Assembly: GCF_019175385.1 (NCBI RefSeq)
Contig: NC_083346.1
Location: forward strand, 434,001 to 498,000
Length of the DNA stretch: 64,000 nucleotides
Reading direction: 5' to 3'
Source: Lycium barbarum
Taxonomy: Eukaryota > Streptophyta > Magnoliopsida > Solanales > Solanaceae
In this document: piece by piece, positions 58,630 through 64,000 of the stretch
Position numbering within the stretch: the stretch's first letter is position 1
Layout of the letters: every line of letters starts with the position of its first letter
Notes under the pieces: generated by a model
Told to the model about the DNA's origin: nothing
The model's database searches: none
Seen by the model: only the letters and a program-made list of their open reading frames with translations
Position numbers and translations under genes: made by a program

Positions 58630-61145
58630 CAATTCCAAAAGTAGAAAAAAACATATTTTTTTTCCAGATTTAAATTGAGATTGGATTAAAAAGGGAATAT
58701 TGATATAACTTCGGATTTGTTTAGGGGGGTAATTGGACCCTCAAAAAGTTTAGGTGTCTTTTTGAAAAAAAAAAAAAGGGTCACGTTCAGCGGGGTTTCA
58801 AGGTATTTTCTCTTTAAATAATAAACTTGTTTAACTCATCAATCCAATTTAATACTCATGTTTTATGCCCAATCAAATATGACCCGTTTAACAAGCGTCA
58901 AAGGAATCGGACCCATACTTTCTATTAAGCTACTTTTTTCAAATCTAAGATTCTTTTATCTCAATTCAAATATATTATTTTTAAATTTAGATTTAAATTT
59001 AAGTAGCTTTATCTTTCTATTCAAATTCAAATCACTAAAACATTAACTTCTGCATTGTCTTCAACGCAATATTAACAAAACACACACACGCATATAACAG
59101 TTCCGAAAGTAGAAAAAAATACATATTTTTCCACCGATTTAAATAGAGATTGGATTAAAAAGGGAATATTAATATAACGTCGGATTTGTTTAGGGGGGTA
59201 ATTGGACCCTCGAAAAGTGTAGGTGTCTTTTTGAAAAAAAAAGGGGCACGTTCAGCGGGGTTTTGATGTATTTTCTCTTTAAATAATAAACTTATTTAAC
59301 TCATCAAACCAATGTAACACTCATGTTTTATACCCAGTCAAATATGACTCGTTTAAAAAGCGGCAAAGGAATCGGACCCATACTTTCTATTAAGCTACTT
59401 TTTTCAAATCTAAGATTCTTTTATCTCAATTCAAATATATTATATTTCAATTTTGATTTAAATTTAAGTAGCTCTATCTTTCTATTCAAATTCAAATACT
59501 TTTAAATATCATTTTTTTTAAAATTAAACGACATATTCTTACCCATTAAAATGCAATTTTACAGATAACACAAAATTACTTTCGTATAATTTAACTTTAA
59601 AAAATTCTAAGTGAATCTTATATTTTTAGAAATAAAGTTAGCGCATATTTGTTCTTTATATTTTGAGTTATTTATATATAATATGTAGTTTTTGTATTAT
59701 CTGTGTAATTCCATTTTAATGTGGAACGAATATGTCGTTTAATGTGGACAAAATTTGTTATTTAAAAATATTTCAATTTGAATAGAAAGATAAAACTACT
59801 TAAATATTAATTTAAATTAAAAATAATATATTTGAATTGAGATAAAAGAATCTTAGATTTGAAAAAGTGGCTAAAAATAATATAAGATAGTGGTTGAAAA
59901 TATTGCACCATACATTAAATGGAATATTTAAATAATTTTTTTTGTGTCATGAATTGGAGAAGAGGAAGTAGAATATATTCATAATTAAGTAGTTCATTTT
60001 AGAGATGATGAGATTCTAAACCTATGAATTCTCTAGGCATAACTTTTTTATACGACCTCTCTCTATAATGAAGACACATAGGAAAATAACCTATTCTAGG
60101 AAACACTAATCAATAAAAATAAGTAATTTTGACCGAGAACCTAAACAGAGACAAGGTTTGTTAGTTAAAATTGAAGTTCTCCGTATGATTTAATTTTAAG
60201 AGAAATTTTCGTCGGTGAGTTTCTAATGATCTACTAATCAAGGACTACATAACTTTTTCTATTTACAATATCTTTCATAAAATGTATTTCTTATAATGCT
60301 TTTATTCTTATTAGTTTTCACATACTACCTAATTTCACATCATAGGGATAAGTTAATTCTATGTTATTACCCGCTTAGTTAGATCATTCATCAACATTTC
60401 ATAATCATATAATGTAAAGTAGGCTATCGATTTAAACAAGAGGCTAATAGATGTACGGATAATAAAAGTTACTGTATTACTTTATGTCCTTTTCAACATC
60501 ATCATTTTTATATTAATTGATCACGTCAATTATTTGTATAGGAGAAGAGGAAATCGTATACGATATTTGGAAAATGGAAAATTATGTCATATCGAATGTA
60601 GAAAAATTAAGCATGAAAAATCATGACAAACACGTCCATATAAAATCTGGTAAATCTAATAAAGTTTTTTGTTATCCATAATATTATATTTTTGCCACAT
60701 TTATGCTCGTGCATGAATATGTATATTTTCACATAGTATTAATGTAACTATTTTTTTTTTCAATACCAAATAATTACTTACATTTTTGTAGGTGTGTACC
60801 ATGAAATCGATAATACTTTAGTAGCCATTCTAAGGAAGACATAAATTGATCAAATTTCGTTTCAACTTTTACAAACTAGTATTTTCACTCAACGATAAGT
60901 TCTTTATATGTATGTGACAATAAAAAAAGGAGACTACAGTTTCTAAAAGACAAGACCGAAACTTAAAACGTGAAACATTTTTAGGCATAGGTGTTGCTGT
61001 TTCTATTCACATGTAAACTATGTTATTGAAGAACCTAAAAAATAGGAAACAATCAAGCAGAATATTTGATATATTAGAAGAACAGTTATCACTAAAACAT
61101 TAACTTTTGCATTGTCTTCAATACAATATTAACAAAACACACAAA

Positions 61146-61198
<53 letters not shown>

Positions 61199-62690
61199 CA
61201 ATTCCAAAAGTAGAAAAAAAACATATTTTTTCCCTGATTTAAATCGAGAATGGATTAAAAAGGGAATATTGATATAACTTCGAATTTGTTTAAGGGGTAA
61301 TAGGACCCCCGAAAAGTTTAGGTGTCTTTTTGAAAAAAAGGGTCACGTTCAGCGGGGTGTCGATGTATTTTCTCTTTAAATAATAAAATTATTTAACTCG
61401 TCAAACCAATTTAACACTCATATTTTATACCCAATCAAATATGACCCGTTGAAAAAAGCGACAAAGGAATCAAACCATGCTTTCTATTAAGCTACTTTTT
61501 TCAAATCTAAGCTTCTTTTATCTCAATTCAAATATATCAGCTCTCAATTTAGATTTAGATTTAAGTAGCTTTATCTTTCTATTCAAATTCAAATACTTTT
61601 AAATATCATTTGTTTTAGAATTACACGACATATTCTTTCCCATTGAAATGCAACTTTACAGATGACACAAAATTACTTTCGTATAATTTAACTTTAAAAA
61701 ATTCTAAGTGAATCTTATATTTTAAGAAATAAAGTTAGCGTATATTTTTTCTTTATATTTTGAGTTATTTATCTATAATATGTAGTGTGTAATTTTTTGA
61801 TATTTTCAAAGAAAAAATTTAACTCACAATATAAGATAAAAGTTAAACTTATATGGAAGTAATTTTTGTATTATCTGTGTAATTCCATTTTAATGTGAAA
61901 AGAATATGTCGTTTAATGTGGACAAAATTTGATATTTAAAAATATTTGAATTTGAATAGAAAGATAAAACTACTTAAATATTAATTTAAATTAAAAATAA
62001 TATATTTGAATTGAGATAAAAGAATCTTAGATTTGAAAAAGTGGCTAAAAATAATATAAGATAGTGGTTGAAATATTGCACCATACTTTAAATGGAATAT
62101 TTAAATGATTTTTTTGTGTGTCATGAATTGGAGAAGAGGAAGTAGAATATATTCATAATTAAGTAGTCCATTTTAGAGACGATGAGATTCTAAACCTATG
62201 AATTCTCTAGGCATAATTTTTTGATACGAACTCTCTCTATAATGAAGACAAATAGGAAAATAACCTATTCTAGAATACACTAATCAACAAAAATAATTAA
62301 TTTTGACCGAGAACCTAAACAGAGGCAAAGTTTGTTAGTTAAAATTGAAGAACTCCATATGATTTAATTTTAAGGAAGAAATTTTCGTCGGTGAGTTTCT
62401 AATGATCTACTAATCAAGGACTACAAAACTTTTTCTATTTACAATATCTTTCATAAAATGTATTTCTTATAATGCTTTTATTCTTATTAGTTTTCACATA
62501 TTGCCTAATTTCACATCATAGGGATAAGTTAATTCTGTGTTATTACCCGCTTAGTTAAATCATTCATCAACATTTCATAATCATATCAAGTCTTGCTATT
62601 AATAGTCCTATAATGGAAAGTAGGCTGTCGATTTAAACACAAGGCTAATAGATGTACGGATAATAAAAGTTACTGCATTACTTTTTTCCT
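58575..62690. repeat. Tandem array of an approximately 2.2-kb repeat unit
   Basis: The same blocks recur in order. agatagtggttgaaa occurs near 59888 and again near 62058, a period of about 2170 bp. The module with ggtcacgttcagcgggg occurs at 58780, 59240 and 61345. A TA microsatellite sits at the same place in two copies (58590-58628, 61147-61196). The family also makes up 23945-26520 and 47186-48160. No coding frame. Confidence 0.88.
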
Positions 62691-62973
62691 GTTCAACAGA
62701 ATCCGCGACTTAAGTAGCACAAAAAAAAAAAAACTAAATTAGTAAAAAAAAAAAACACATTAATAGGGGTTCTAAAGTGCCCCGAAGTATGTTTCGAAAC
62801 TTGTCATATTTATAGGGTTTTGATTTAAGTATTTTATTATATTTGAATGTATAAATATAAATATTTGATTTAATAATAATTCATCCAATACGAGAGGTTT
62901 ATACTAATTAAAAAATAATCCATTCCATCTAATTACAATACTAATTCAAAGTAATACAATAATAATACAATCT

Positions 62974-63530
62974 TCAAGTTCTAGAGGCTCTATTACTTTG
63001 AGACGTGCTTGTACTACCACGGCCTTGTTGCCCACACGAACGCTTGTCATGACCATATTGCTAGGTACAGCACTTGCGAGAATAAGTTCTTTCACTAACA
63101 TCCATTTGATTGGGTCTACGACTCCGTGAGTTAATGCCCAATTTCCTGATGTAATCCTTGTTAGCAACCATCGAAAACGGCTCGTTTGGCCAATAAGCTT
63201 CATTACCAAGTGGGTGGAATTGACCGGAATATGCTCTAAGGTAACTGTGGACTTGTTACCGTTTTTCTCATTCTCTCGAAGCACTTGACAGCATGAGAAC
63301 GCGACATGTGATACATTTGCCACTTACCGCAAGTGCATGTTCTTGTTGCCTCATAAACGGTATGCACGTTTCCACCCTTACCGTTGTGATAACTCGTCCT
63401 AACCTCATACACATGTTGAATTGGGTCATACTCGGTCATTTGGTGATGCTCACATTTTTTCTATAATGCTCCATATTTTTGAAGGGCTTTGGCATCCATG
63501 TCCTGCCGTCGGTTAATATCGCTCTAGCCT
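62974..63530 (-). pseudogene. MULE transposase C-terminal fragment (SWIM finger and zinc knuckle)
   Basis: The minus strand reads MTEYDPIQHVYEVRTSYH, then a SWIM-type finger CTCGKWQMYHMSRSHAVKC, in which the usual Cys before SHAVKC is Arg. After a frameshift come YSGQFHPLGNEAYWPNEPFS-like sequence, a CCHC knuckle interrupted by a stop (KCCT, stop, QYGHDKRSCG) and a Gly/Ser tail ending at 62974. The N-terminal and catalytic parts are absent. It belongs to a different MULE from the one at 5414, whose own SWIM region is deleted. Confidence 0.75.
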
Positions 63531-63554
63531 GCCTTGTCCTAACAACAAATCGCT

Positions 63555-64000
63555 TATGCGGAAGTAATTTTTGTATTATCTGTGTAATTTCATTTTAATG
63601 TGGAAAGAACATGTCGCTTAATGTGGACAAAATTTGATATTTAAAAATATTTGAATTTGAATAGAAAGATAAAACTACTTAAATGTTAATTTAAATTAAA
63701 AATAATATATTTGAATTGAGATAAAAGAATCTTAGATTTGAAAAAGTGGCTAAAATGAAAGTATAGTTTAATTGTTGTGCCGCTTTTTAACCGGGTCATA
63801 TTTGATTGAGTATTAAATATGAGTTTGTTAAATGAGTTTGATGAGTTAAATATGTATATTATTAAAAAAACAAAAAAACAAAAAAGCTTTGGTGACATTG
63901 CATGTCAACTAGCTAGGAAAGAAGAAGACTTTTGAGGTGTTTAGTATGTTTTGAGGAAAATAATGATAGTTGAGTGATTTTATTGTTCTAAAAAATAAAA
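63555..64000. repeat. Repeat family right terminus
   Basis: Matches 26215-26660, including the terminal inverted-repeat phrases gtgacattgcatgtcaact and gaggtgtttagtat. The window ends inside it. Confidence 0.88.

Overview
The window is plant nuclear DNA: AT-rich, no operons or bacterial signals, short GT-AG introns, long di- and trinucleotide microsatellites, and nested transposable elements over most of its length. The one host gene family I recognise (Pi21-like/HIPP heavy-metal-associated proteins) and the style of the Tekay, MULE and CACTA elements suggest a dicot, probably Solanaceae. That assignment is inference.

Layout. 1-2545 is non-coding, with a perfect 240-bp tandem duplication. 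2546-5413 is an array of palindromic minisatellite units, itself duplicated as about 1.17-kb blocks. The array is split by a 16.1-kb Mutator-like element (MULE, 5414-21502) with about 125-bp terminal inverted repeats and a perfect 9-bp target duplication. This MULE carries a decayed transposase plus two accessory genes: a GRF zinc-finger/coiled-coil/membrane protein and a B3-like protein. A Tekay-type Ty3 retrotransposon (9293-20423, 3-kb LTRs, 5-bp target duplication) sits inside the MULE transposase gene. 22.2-26.7 kb holds hairpin repeats and a composite inverted-repeat family; 27.0-28.84 kb is a truncated LINE.

29.5-35.4 kb is the only region with plausible host genes: a possible short ORF (29661-29861), one three-exon Pi21-like/HIPP gene (31125-32683) and a broken duplicate (34816-35405). 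The first copy has lost its CaaX prenylation box to a stop codon. The second keeps the box but has lost both splice acceptors.

35.6-46.5 kb looks like LTR-type sequence split by a 6.1-kb non-autonomous LTR element (38796-44897, minus orientation, tRNA-Asp-type primer site). That element has one intact 440-codon zinc-knuckle/coiled-coil ORF and no pol. A relative (48161-58574) is broken by a CACTA transposon (from 48758) whose right end is missing. 58.6-64 kb is a tandem array of about 2.2-kb units related to 22.9-26.7 kb, with a MULE transposase fragment at 62974-63530.

Insertion order read from the nesting: minisatellite, then MULE, then Tekay; and repeat family, then LTR element 3, then CACTA. 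Most decayed element genes are broken by stops at Trp or Gln codons, a pattern expected from C-to-T decay of silenced DNA.
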